Positions 1 to 5,633 of a stretch of 5,673 nt of DNA are shown piece after piece (the stretch's first letter is position 1; every line of letters begins with the position of its first letter). The notes beneath the pieces were generated by a model. The model saw only the letters and a list, made by a program, of their open reading frames with translations. It was not told where the DNA came from and made no database searches. This stretch comes from Congregibacter sp. GTDB taxonomy: Bacteria > Pseudomonadota > Gammaproteobacteria > Pseudomonadales > Halieaceae. The stretch is from contig JACETJ010000102.1 in NCBI GenBank assembly GCA_013911345.1, forward strand, positions 1 to 5,673, read 5' to 3'. A program made the position numbers and the translations under genes.

Positions 1-812
1 GCAAAACCCCCATACTGATATCTCTCGGAAAATGGTTGGCAGAGCAGGGTTATCGAGTGGGTGTGGTCAGCCGAGGCTATGGCGGCACGCATGGCCCTGA
101 CCCTCATAGCGTCACCGAGTGCGACAGCGCGGCAGTGGTGGGTGACGAGCCGCTGTTGATCTATCGTGAGTTGAGTGTGCCCGTGGTGGTGTGCGCTGAC
201 CGAAAGCGGGCATTAGAGGCCTTGGTGGGCGGGGGTGCGGTTGACGTGGTGCTATCAGATGATGGCCTACAGCATTACTCGATGCCGCGTGATATCGAGC
301 TACTGGTGATCGATGCGACCCGAGGCTTGGGTAACGGCCGATTACTACCAGCGGGCCCCTTGCGTGAGCCCGCCAGCCGCCTCGACAGTGTCGACGCCGT
401 GCTTGAGCGTAACAGCGACGATTGCGATCGCGGCTTTCGCTATCTGCCCTCGGGCGCAACGCATTTAGCGTCGAGCAGACAGCAAGCGTGGCCAGAGTGT
501 CTTACGGAGTGGCGTGAGCAGTCCGTCGCAGCGATTACCGGTTTGGGGCAGCCCGCACAATTTTTTGAAATGCTCAGGGGTCAGGGGCTGGCAATAGACT
601 CGGAGTCTTTGGGGGACCACAAAGCAGTGACTCAGGCTCATCTCGATCGTCGTGAAGAGCAAGTGGTGCTGATCACCGCCAAGGATGCAGTCAAGTTATT
701 TGAGAAAGCTGATCCTCGTATCTGGGTGGTAGCCATTGAGGTGGCATTGCCGTCATCATTGTTGGCACGGCTGACGGCGCTTTTGCCGCCCCCACGATTT
801 GTCGAGGCGTAA
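1..812 (+). CDS. lpxK: Tetraacyldisaccharide 4'-kinase LpxK, 5' end missing
   Basis: LpxK phosphorylates the 4' position of the tetraacyldisaccharide precursor to give lipid IVA, at the cytoplasmic face of the inner membrane. The reading frame is open from the first base. The first full codons read KTP, preceded by a codon ending in GC (fits Gly), so the window begins inside the Walker A motif GGxxKTP. About 55-60 N-terminal residues are missing and 269 remain, for a total near the usual 320-330. Further family motifs follow: VVSRGYGG (bases 66-89), GDEP (about 141-152), DDGLQH (258-275, Walker B-like region) and GNGRLLPAGPLREP. Later come a TGLGQPAQFF segment, a DH pair at 615-620 and an AKDAVKL segment. 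The last two depart slightly from the usual DHH and TEKDAVK. The TTG at 36 and other internal starts are not real starts, because the homology continues upstream of them. kdsB follows after 7 bases. The identification is secure. Confidence 0.96.
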   Translation, partial: KTPILISLGKWLAEQGYRVGVVSRGYGGTHGPDPHSVTECDSAAVVGDEPLLIYRELSVPVVVCADRKRALEALVGGGAVDVVLSDDGLQHYSMPRDIELLVIDATRGLGNGRLLPAGPLREPASRLDSVDAVLERNSDDCDRGFRYLPSGATHLASSRQQAWPECLTEWREQSVAAITGLGQPAQFFEMLRGQGLAIDSESLGDHKAVTQAHLDRREEQVVLITAKDAVKLFEKADPRIWVVAIEVALPSSLLARLTALLPPPRFVEA

Positions 813-819
813 TACAGCG

Positions 820-1554
820 ATGTTTAATATTGTCATTCCCGCTCGTTTTGGCTCCACTCGTCTTCCAGGCAAGGCGCTGTTACCCATTGCCGATAAGCCG
901 ATGCTGGCGTGGGTGTGGGAGCGGGCCATGCAGACGGGAGCGGAACACGTGGTGGTCGCAACCGATGACGAGCGCATCGCCGAAGAGATGACAAACAGAG
1001 GCGCTGAGGTTGCGATGACGCGGGCTGAGCACGCCTCGGGCACGGATCGTCTTGCTGAGGTGGCGGAGCAACTGGCATGGAAAGAAGAAGCCATTGTCGT
1101 CAATTTGCAGGGCGATGAGCCGCTTATGCCGGTGGTCAATATCCAACGCGTGGCGGCGATGCTTAGCGAGACGGAAGGCGCTGACATGGCGACGCTGATG
1201 GAGCCGCTTGAGACCGCAGACGCTGATCAGCAATCAGTGGTGAAGGTGGTAGCCAGCGAAACAGGCCGAGCGCTGTATTTTTCGCGCTCGGCGATTCCTT
1301 TCCGCCGCGAAGGCGGGGTGCCGGCACCCCTGTTCCGGCACGTCGGGCTTTATGCCTACCGAGCTGGGTTTCTGAAGACTTTTGTGGGGTGGTCGCCGGC
1401 GGTGGCAGAGCAAAGCGAGTCGCTGGAGCAGCTGCGCGCGCTGGCCCACGATGCACATATTCAGATCGAGTTGGCGCCGGAGGCTGTGCCTGCGGGGGTC
1501 GACACCGAATCTGATCTCGCCGCGGTTCGGGCGTTGCTGGGCGCGGAGCAATAA
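820..1554 (+). CDS. kdsB: 3-deoxy-manno-octulosonate cytidylyltransferase (CMP-Kdo synthetase)
   Basis: KdsB is a cytosolic enzyme that activates Kdo with CTP to CMP-Kdo, the donor used to add Kdo to lipid IVA. The 244-residue product is close to the usual length of about 248. Motifs in order are PARFGSTRLPGK (residues 7-18, nucleotide-binding loop), ATDD (47-50), SGTDR (73-77), NLQGDEP (95-101), ALYFSRSAIPF (151-161), HVGLYAYR (174-181), LEQLRAL (202-208) and GVDTESDL (226-233). D99 and D228 correspond to the Mg-binding aspartates of the family. I chose the ATG at 820 because the protein then begins MFNIVIPAR, as KdsB proteins do. The in-frame TTG at 799 would add seven unsupported residues. 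A GAGG sequence lies at 804-807. Its 7-base distance from lpxK suggests cotranscription, and both genes act in Kdo-lipid A synthesis. Confidence 0.97.
   Translation: MFNIVIPARFGSTRLPGKALLPIADKPMLAWVWERAMQTGAEHVVVATDDERIAEEMTNRGAEVAMTRAEHASGTDRLAEVAEQLAWKEEAIVVNLQGDEPLMPVVNIQRVAAMLSETEGADMATLMEPLETADADQQSVVKVVASETGRALYFSRSAIPFRREGGVPAPLFRHVGLYAYRAGFLKTFVGWSPAVAEQSESLEQLRALAHDAHIQIELAPEAVPAGVDTESDLAAVRALLGAEQ
1315..1330. repeat. Perfect 16-base palindrome within kdsB
   Basis: GGGGTGCCGGCACCCC is identical to its reverse complement. It lies in the kdsB codons for residues about 166-171, in a loop region of the protein. The outer arms GGGGTG and CACCCC also occur in the palindrome at 4125-4140. 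It may be coincidence in GC-rich coding sequence, or a protein-binding or structured-RNA site. Nothing else here assigns a role. Confidence 0.6.
1545..1548 (+). promoter_or_regulatory. Ribosome binding site of murB, inside the kdsB end
   Basis: GGAG lies 10 bases before the GTG at 1559, within the last codons of kdsB. It supports the GTG start, since no ATG lies near the expected N-terminus of MurB. Confidence 0.55.
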
Positions 1555-1558
1555 GACT

Positions 1559-2569
1559 GTGACGGCAGGCACGGACCTGACGGGTCTCAATACGCTGCAA
1601 CTCCATGCCACGGCGCAGCATTTGGTCACTGTCACTTCTTCAGATCAGCTGCAGGCGGAGATCGCCGCCTTGGAAGAGGGCGCGGTGCCCCATGTGCTGG
1701 GTGGGGGCAGTAATGTGATTCTCTGCGATCACCTGCCCGGAACGACGCTGCTGATGGCCATAAAGGGCCGCGAAGTACTCAGCGAAGACGGTACGCAAGT
1801 GACTATCAGGGTCGGCGCGGGAGAGTCCTGGCATGATTTTGTCGTGTGGTGTCATCATCAGGGCTTTCATGGCCTCGCCAACCTTGCGCTGATTCCCGGA
1901 TCGGTAGGCGGCGCGCCCATTCAGAATATTGGTGCCTACGGTGTCGAGGTGGCGGACCGCATCGAGGCGGTCCATGTGATTCACCGGCATACCGCTGAGC
2001 GCGCCTGTTTATCCCGCGATGACTGCGAATTTCGCTACCGTGACAGCCTGTTTAAGCATTCGGCAGGGGTGCAGTGGATCATTACCGAGGTCGATTTTGT
2101 GTTGGATCGTGAGGCTGTGGTGGAGGCGAACTACCCTTCTTTGCGAGCGCGACTCAGTGAGGCGGAGCTCACCCATGATGCGGTGCTGGCGGCGGTGATC
2201 AGCATTCGACGCGAGCGATTGCCCGATCCAGTAATTACGCCCAATGTCGGCAGTTTCTTTAAAAATCCGGTGATTTCGCAGCAAGATATCGACATTTTGC
2301 GACAAAACTTCCCAGAGATACCTGTTTATCCCGCTTCAGGCGACGCAGTGAAAATCTCGGCCGCGTGGCTGATCGATCAATTAGGTTGGCGGGGAGAAGA
2401 GCGTGATGGCGTGAAAGTCTCTGATGATCACGCGCTGGTGTTAGAGGGCTGTGGCGCGCGATCAGCGGCACCCTGGCTGGCGTTGGCTGAAGAAATCGCG
2501 GCCAGTGTTAAAGCCGCTTACGACGTGTCACTGGAACTTGAGCCTCGTGTGATGAGCGCGGTGGGGTAG
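1559..2569 (+). CDS. murB: UDP-N-acetylenolpyruvoylglucosamine reductase MurB (type I)
   Basis: MurB is a cytosolic flavoenzyme that uses FAD and NADPH to reduce UDP-GlcNAc-enolpyruvate to UDP-MurNAc, the second committed step of peptidoglycan synthesis. The GTG start gives 336 residues, near the 342 of E. coli, and the N-terminal LNTLQLHATAQHLV matches the family beginning. The FAD-binding region shows VLGGGSNVIL (about 46-55), then IPGSVGGAPIQNIGAYGVEV (112-131). Active-site residues are visible: R161 in YRDS, S232 in GSFFKNP (the proton-donor serine) and a C-terminal glutamate, E328 or E326, in LELEP. Length and the YRDS segment fit the E. coli type rather than the shorter Gram-positive type. 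The frame stays open upstream to 1382, but that stretch lies inside kdsB and looks nothing like MurB. The gap to kdsB is only 4 bases, so translational coupling is likely. Confidence 0.96.
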   Translation: MTAGTDLTGLNTLQLHATAQHLVTVTSSDQLQAEIAALEEGAVPHVLGGGSNVILCDHLPGTTLLMAIKGREVLSEDGTQVTIRVGAGESWHDFVVWCHHQGFHGLANLALIPGSVGGAPIQNIGAYGVEVADRIEAVHVIHRHTAERACLSRDDCEFRYRDSLFKHSAGVQWIITEVDFVLDREAVVEANYPSLRARLSEAELTHDAVLAAVISIRRERLPDPVITPNVGSFFKNPVISQQDIDILRQNFPEIPVYPASGDAVKISAAWLIDQLGWRGEERDGVKVSDDHALVLEGCGARSAAPWLALAEEIAASVKAAYDVSLELEPRVMSAVG

Positions 2570-2579
2570 TTGACGCCGG

Positions 2580-4406
2580 ATGACTGACTTTGACTCAGAA
2601 TCCTACCTCGCCCAGCTAACCTCCCGGCCCGGCGTCTATCAAATGTTCGATAGCGCTGGCGAATTACTCTATGTCGGTAAGGCCAAGAACCTCAAAAATC
2701 GGGTGACCAGTTACTTTCGCGCCTCAGGTCTTTCTGCCAAAACCATGGCGCTGGTGGCGCGCATCGCCAATATTGAAGTGACGGTGACCACCACCGAGCG
2801 CGATGCACTGCTGCTCGAGCACAACCTGATCAAGCAGTATCGGCCGCCTTACAACATTTTATTGAAGGACGATAAGTCCTACCCGTATATCTACCTCTCA
2901 TCAGAGGATCGTTGGCCGCGGCTCAGTTTTCACCGGGGCCCCAAACGGCGCAAGGGTGAGTACTTCGGTCCTTACCCCAGCGCGGGGGCCGTGCGTTCGA
3001 CGCTGCATCTCATGCAGAAGGTGTTCAAGGTCAGGCAGTGCCGAGACAGTTATTTTCGTAACCGGTCTCGGCCTTGCCTGCAATACCAGATCGGACGCTG
3101 CTCCGGGCCTTGTGTGGGGTTGGTGTCGGATGAGGAGTATCAGGAGCAGCTCGACAAGTCGGTGCTGTTCCTCACGGGTCGATCTCACGATCTGATGACG
3201 CGACTGGCTGACGACATGGAGTCGGCGGCGGCAGAGCTCGAATACGAAAAAGCGGCAGAGATTCGAGACCAGATCAGTCAACTGCAGAACGTACAGGCCA
3301 CCCAGAATATTGAGGGCACCCGCGGCGATCTGGACTTGATGGCGGTATTCACCGAGCACGGCCATGCCTGCGTCCAGGTATTGTTTGTGCGTGAGGCTCG
3401 AGTGTTGGGGAGCCGGAGCTATTACCCGCAAATCCGCCTCGACGAGCCGCCCGAGGCCATTCTTGAGGCCTTCTTACCCCAGTTTTATCTATCGGGTCAG
3501 CAGCAGATACCCCAAGAGATCGTGACCAGCCACGCAATGTCAGATGGCGCGCTGTTAGAGGAGGCGCTAGGAGCAGAGTCGGGGCGTAAGGTAGTCATTA
3601 AAGACAAGGTCCGCGATGCGCGCTCGCGCTGGCTCCAGATGGCCGAACAAAATGCCGAGAACAATCTGCGTTCTTTTCTTGCCGGTAAGCAGACCATGGC
3701 GGGCAGGCTGGAGTCGCTGCGCCGTGCCTTGGATCTGGAGACAATACCCACCCGCATGGAGTGCTTTGATATCAGTCACAGCTCGGGAGAGGCGACGGTG
3801 GCGTCCTGCGTGGTGTTTGACGGCAGCGGGGCGCGAAAGTCTGACTACCGCAAGTTCAACATCAAAGATATTGCCGCTGGCGACGACTATGCCGCCATGC
3901 AGCAGGCTTTGGAGCGACGTTACAAAAGACTCGCTAATGGAGAGGGGCAATTGCCCGATATTTTGTTTATCGACGGCGGCAAGGGGCAGGTCAGTCAGGC
4001 ACGCCAGGTCTTGGCCACTCATGACATCACGAGTGTCAAAGTGGTCGGCGTGGCGAAAGGCACTACTCGCAAGGCGGGTTTTGAGACGCTCATTGACGCT
4101 GACTCTGGCGCAGAGATGCGCCTGCGGGGTGATCACCCCGGGCTGCACTTGATCCAGCAGATCCGTGACGAGGCGCATCGGTTTGCGATCAGCGGTCATC
4201 GCGGGCAGCGGGCCAAGGCGCGCAAGCAGTCACTGTTGGAGGAGATCCCGGGTGTGGGTGCCAAGCGTCGGCGTGAACTGCTGCGGCATTTTGGCAGCGC
4301 CAAGGCGATCGAGAACGCGAGCGTGGAGGAACTCTCCAAGATCAAAGGCATCAGCGCTGCCGTCGCACGCACTATTTATGATCACCTTCACACGGTGAAC
4401 GACTGA
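2580..4406 (+). CDS. uvrC: Excinuclease ABC subunit C (UvrC)
   Basis: UvrC is the nuclease of bacterial nucleotide excision repair. It binds UvrB at a lesion and cuts the damaged strand on both sides. All domains are present in 608 residues. The N-terminal GIY-YIG domain (about 15-95) makes the 3' cut and shows Y20, Y31, K34, R41, E80 and N92. A cysteine cluster C154, C166, C174 and C178 matches the proposed Fe-S ligands. The UVR segment that binds UvrB spans about 204-240. The RNase H-like domain makes the 5' cut, with D397 (FDISH), D436 (DDYAAM), D465 (FIDGGKG) and H533. A tandem helix-hairpin-helix region (about 552-603) ends the protein. The ATG at 2580 is the first possible start after an in-frame stop at 2571. 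Its ribosome site is weak, so coupling to murB (10-base gap) is plausible. A uvrY/gacA regulator, usual upstream in E. coli and Pseudomonas, is absent. Confidence 0.98.
   Translation: MTDFDSESYLAQLTSRPGVYQMFDSAGELLYVGKAKNLKNRVTSYFRASGLSAKTMALVARIANIEVTVTTTERDALLLEHNLIKQYRPPYNILLKDDKSYPYIYLSSEDRWPRLSFHRGPKRRKGEYFGPYPSAGAVRSTLHLMQKVFKVRQCRDSYFRNRSRPCLQYQIGRCSGPCVGLVSDEEYQEQLDKSVLFLTGRSHDLMTRLADDMESAAAELEYEKAAEIRDQISQLQNVQATQNIEGTRGDLDLMAVFTEHGHACVQVLFVREARVLGSRSYYPQIRLDEPPEAILEAFLPQFYLSGQQQIPQEIVTSHAMSDGALLEEALGAESGRKVVIKDKVRDARSRWLQMAEQNAENNLRSFLAGKQTMAGRLESLRRALDLETIPTRMECFDISHSSGEATVASCVVFDGSGARKSDYRKFNIKDIAAGDDYAAMQQALERRYKRLANGEGQLPDILFIDGGKGQVSQARQVLATHDITSVKVVGVAKGTTRKAGFETLIDADSGAEMRLRGDHPGLHLIQQIRDEAHRFAISGHRGQRAKARKQSLLEEIPGVGAKRRRELLRHFGSAKAIENASVEELSKIKGISAAVARTIYDHLHTVND
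4125..4140. repeat. Perfect 16-base palindrome within uvrC
   Basis: CGGGGTGATCACCCCG is identical to its reverse complement. It lies in the uvrC codons for RGDHPG (residues about 516-521), in the second half of the RNase H-like domain. It shares the arms GGGGTG and CACCCC with the palindrome at 1315-1330, but the centre is AT instead of CCGG. A role is not evident. Confidence 0.6.
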
Positions 4407-4430
4407 GCACAGCCCCCCTCGGCTGTGTCA
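4404..4430 (+). other. Stem-loop starting at the uvrC stop codon
   Basis: The arm CACAGCC (4408-4414) pairs perfectly with GGCTGTG (4421-4427) across a six-base loop. The stop codon TGA (4404-4406) can pair with TCA (4428-4430), leaving G4407 as a bulge, for ten pairs in all. No T-run follows, so it is not a standard Rho-independent terminator. It could mark an mRNA 3' end, slow RNases or partly separate uvrC from pgsA expression. The pairing is seen directly; the role is inferred. Confidence 0.6.
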
Positions 4431-4447
4431 GAATCGGGTACTCAGAT

Positions 4448-4452
4448 GGGAG
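4448..4452 (+). promoter_or_regulatory. Ribosome binding site of pgsA
   Basis: GGGAG lies 7 bases before the TTG at 4460, an ideal spacing. It decides the start in favour of TTG. The nearby ATG at 4446 is in another frame, and I see no ATG or GTG in the pgsA frame between the end of uvrC and 4460. Confidence 0.75.
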
Positions 4453-4459
4453 TCAGGCC

Positions 4460-5038
4460 TTGCCTCAAAATTTGCCCAATTTGCTAACCGGACTGCGGAT
4501 CGTGGCGATCCCGTTGATGGTGGTGTGCTATTACCTGCCGCAGCCTATTTCAACTGTGGGCGCCGCAGTCGTCTTTATTGTGGCGGCGGTCACGGATTGG
4601 TTTGACGGCTGGGTGGCGCGGCGAATGGATCAGACTTCGCAGTTCGGTGCGTTTCTTGACCCCGTTGCCGACAAGCTACTGGTGACGGTAGCGCTGATTC
4701 TGCTTATGCATCGCATGGACAATATCTTCATTACGTTGGCCGGGATGGTAGTGATTGGCCGCGAGATTGTGATCAGCGCGCTGAGGGAGTGGATGGCACA
4801 GTTGGGTAAGCGTGCCTCAGTGGCGGTGAGCGGTATTGCGAAGGTGAAGACGGGTGTTCAGATGACGGCCATCCCTATCCTGATATGGTATCCCTCGTGG
4901 CCGGCAATTGAGGAGATTCGGCTGCTGGGCTTATTCTTGCTCGCGTTGGCCGTGATCCTGACGCTGTGGTCCATGGTTTTGTATTTCCGGGCGTTTTTGA
5001 CCACCCTAGAGGAAGAAGCTGAATCGGCCGACAGTTGA
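4460..5038 (+). CDS. pgsA: CDP-diacylglycerol-glycerol-3-phosphate 3-phosphatidyltransferase PgsA
   Basis: PgsA is an inner-membrane enzyme that joins CDP-diacylglycerol and glycerol 3-phosphate to phosphatidylglycerophosphate, the precursor of phosphatidylglycerol and cardiolipin. The 192-residue product carries the complete CDP-alcohol phosphotransferase signature: D46, D49, G50, A53, R54, G63, D67 and D71, with family spacing. The N-terminus NLPNLLTGLRI is typical. Hydrophobic stretches at about 11-26, 33-45, 72-83, 89-100, 131-144 and 154-178 fit a six-helix membrane protein. It ends in an acidic tail rich in Glu. The start is TTG, read as Met, supported by GGGAG at 4448-4452. A 53-base gap with a stem-loop separates it from uvrC. 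The stop codon lies inside the -35 box of the tRNA promoter. The uvrC-pgsA pairing is conserved in gammaproteobacteria and makes other CDP-alcohol transferases (PssA, cardiolipin synthase) unlikely. Confidence 0.96.
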   Translation: MPQNLPNLLTGLRIVAIPLMVVCYYLPQPISTVGAAVVFIVAAVTDWFDGWVARRMDQTSQFGAFLDPVADKLLVTVALILLMHRMDNIFITLAGMVVIGREIVISALREWMAQLGKRASVAVSGIAKVKTGVQMTAIPILIWYPSWPAIEEIRLLGLFLLALAVILTLWSMVLYFRAFLTTLEEEAESADS

Positions 5039-5062
5039 CGCCGACCGCCGCGCGTCTAGAAT
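5035..5062 (+). promoter_or_regulatory. Sigma-70-type promoter of the tRNA-Gly gene
   Basis: A -35 box TTGACG (5035-5040; consensus TTGACA) and a -10 box TAGAAT (5057-5062; consensus TATAAT) are separated by 16 bases. Transcription would begin near 5069, just before the mature tRNA 5' end at 5072, leaving a very short leader. The spacer is GC-rich. The TGA of pgsA (5036-5038) forms part of the -35 box. Matches and spacing are good; transcription itself is inferred. Confidence 0.72.
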
Positions 5063-5071
5063 CACAACTAT

Positions 5072-5147
5072 GCGGGAATAGCTCAGTTGGTAGAGCGCAA
5101 CCTTGCCAAGGTTGAGGTCGCGAGTTCGAACCTCGTTTCCCGCTCCA
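5072..5147 (+). tRNA. glyW: tRNA-Gly, anticodon GCC
   Basis: A complete 76-base cloverleaf can be folded. The acceptor stem is GCGGGAA (5072-5078) with TTCCCGC (5137-5143), and the D stem is GCTC (5081-5084) with GAGC (5093-5096). The anticodon stem is CAACC (5098-5102) with GGTTG (5110-5114), holding the loop TTGCCAA with anticodon GCC at 5105-5107. The T stem is GCGAG (5120-5124) with CTCGT (5132-5136), including one G-U pair, around TTCGAAC. The discriminator is T5144 and CCA is encoded at 5145-5147. It reads GGC and GGU codons. Its place directly after pgsA matches glyW of E. coli, but the cysT and leuZ tRNA genes that follow there are missing here. Confidence 0.97.
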
Positions 5148-5180
5148 TTTCCTTCTTCGTGCCGTCGCCTCTTTGCGTCT
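5148..5180. other. Convergent intergenic gap between tRNA-Gly and the Lrp-like gene
   Basis: These 33 bases are rich in pyrimidines on the plus strand. I see no hairpin followed by a T-run on either strand, so no intrinsic terminator can be assigned for the tRNA or the regulator gene. A weak five-pair match, TTGCG (5173-5177) with CGCAA (5190-5194), spans the stop codon of the regulator and is not convincing. Confidence 0.5.
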
Positions 5181-5633
5181 TTAGGGTAGCGCAAGCTCAG
5201 TGGAATATTTGATCTCCTCCATGGAAAGCAGGGCGGTCACTTTGAATATTTTCACTTCTGCAATCAGGCTTTGATAGAAGCTGTCGTAGGCCTTGGCGTC
5301 GGTGACGCGGACCTTGAGTAGGTAGTCGACTTCACCTGCAAGCCGATGCGCCTCCATGACTTCAGGCCGCTCGCGCACCACGTCCAAGAATTGCTGTTGC
5401 CATGTGGCATCGTGTTCGCTCGTTTGCACGAGAATAAAAAAGCAGGCGCCCAGCCCCAGCGCCTCGGGATCGCAGAGCGCTACCTCTCGGCGAATCACGC
5501 CGCGCTGCTTGAGTTTTTTGATGCGGTTCCAGATGGGCGTTTTGGTTGAGCCCGTGCGCTTCGCCAACTCATCGAGCGACAACGTGCTATCACGCTGTAG
5601 AAGGCTGATTAGTGTCTTGTCGGTGAAATCCAT
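5181..5633 (-). CDS. Lrp/AsnC-family transcriptional regulator
   Basis: This 150-residue protein has the length and two-domain layout of Lrp/AsnC regulators. An N-terminal winged helix-turn-helix spans about residues 2-50. It starts DFTDKTLISLLQRDSTLSLDELAKR in family style, and the recognition helix is around STKTPIWNRIKKL (29-41). A linker leads to an effector-binding RAM domain (about 63-145). GEVDYLLKVRV (100-110) corresponds to the GxxDYLL ligand-pocket motif. Such proteins form dimers to octamers, bind DNA and often respond to amino acids. The effector and targets cannot be read from the sequence. The ATG at 5633 is preceded by GGA with 5-base spacing, a weak ribosome site. A TATTCT that could be a -10 box lies at 5661-5656 on the minus strand, but any -35 box is outside the window. 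The gene converges on the tRNA, ends 33 bases from it, and is not part of the envelope gene unit. Confidence 0.92.
   Translation of the reverse strand: MDFTDKTLISLLQRDSTLSLDELAKRTGSTKTPIWNRIKKLKQRGVIRREVALCDPEALGLGACFFILVQTSEHDATWQQQFLDVVRERPEVMEAHRLAGEVDYLLKVRVTDAKAYDSFYQSLIAEVKIFKVTALLSMEEIKYSTELALP

Noticed and set aside
421..440. GCGATCGC octamer, resembling the cyanobacterial HIP1 repeat
   Set aside because: I noticed only this copy, in coding sequence, and all genes point to a gammaproteobacterium.
36..812. TTG at 36 as the start of lpxK
   Set aside because: The frame continues upstream to the window edge and encodes KTP of the Walker A loop, so the gene is truncated by the window and does not start at 36.
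799..819. TTG at 799 as the start of kdsB
   Set aside because: It would add seven residues not seen in KdsB and overlap the lpxK end. The ATG at 820 gives the usual MFNIVIPAR start.
1382..1558. Upstream extension of murB by 59 codons
   Set aside because: It overlaps kdsB in another frame, is rich in Arg and Trp, and is unlike MurB. The GTG at 1559 gives the normal N-terminus and has a ribosome site.
3567..4199. 210-codon minus-strand open frame inside uvrC, with similar ones at 2901-3431 and elsewhere
   Set aside because: These are shadows of GC-rich coding sequence. The plus strand encodes complete, motif-bearing UvrC across the same bases.
5006..5194. Minus-strand open frame of 62 codons across the tRNA-Gly gene
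   Set aside because: Its middle (GNEVRTRDLNLGK and onward) is simply the antisense of tRNA-Gly, a well-known source of false protein entries. It has no family features of its own.
5172..5195. Possible terminator hairpin TTGCG/CGCAA after the Lrp-like gene
   Set aside because: Only five pairs with a 12-base loop and no T-run, so it is too weak to call.
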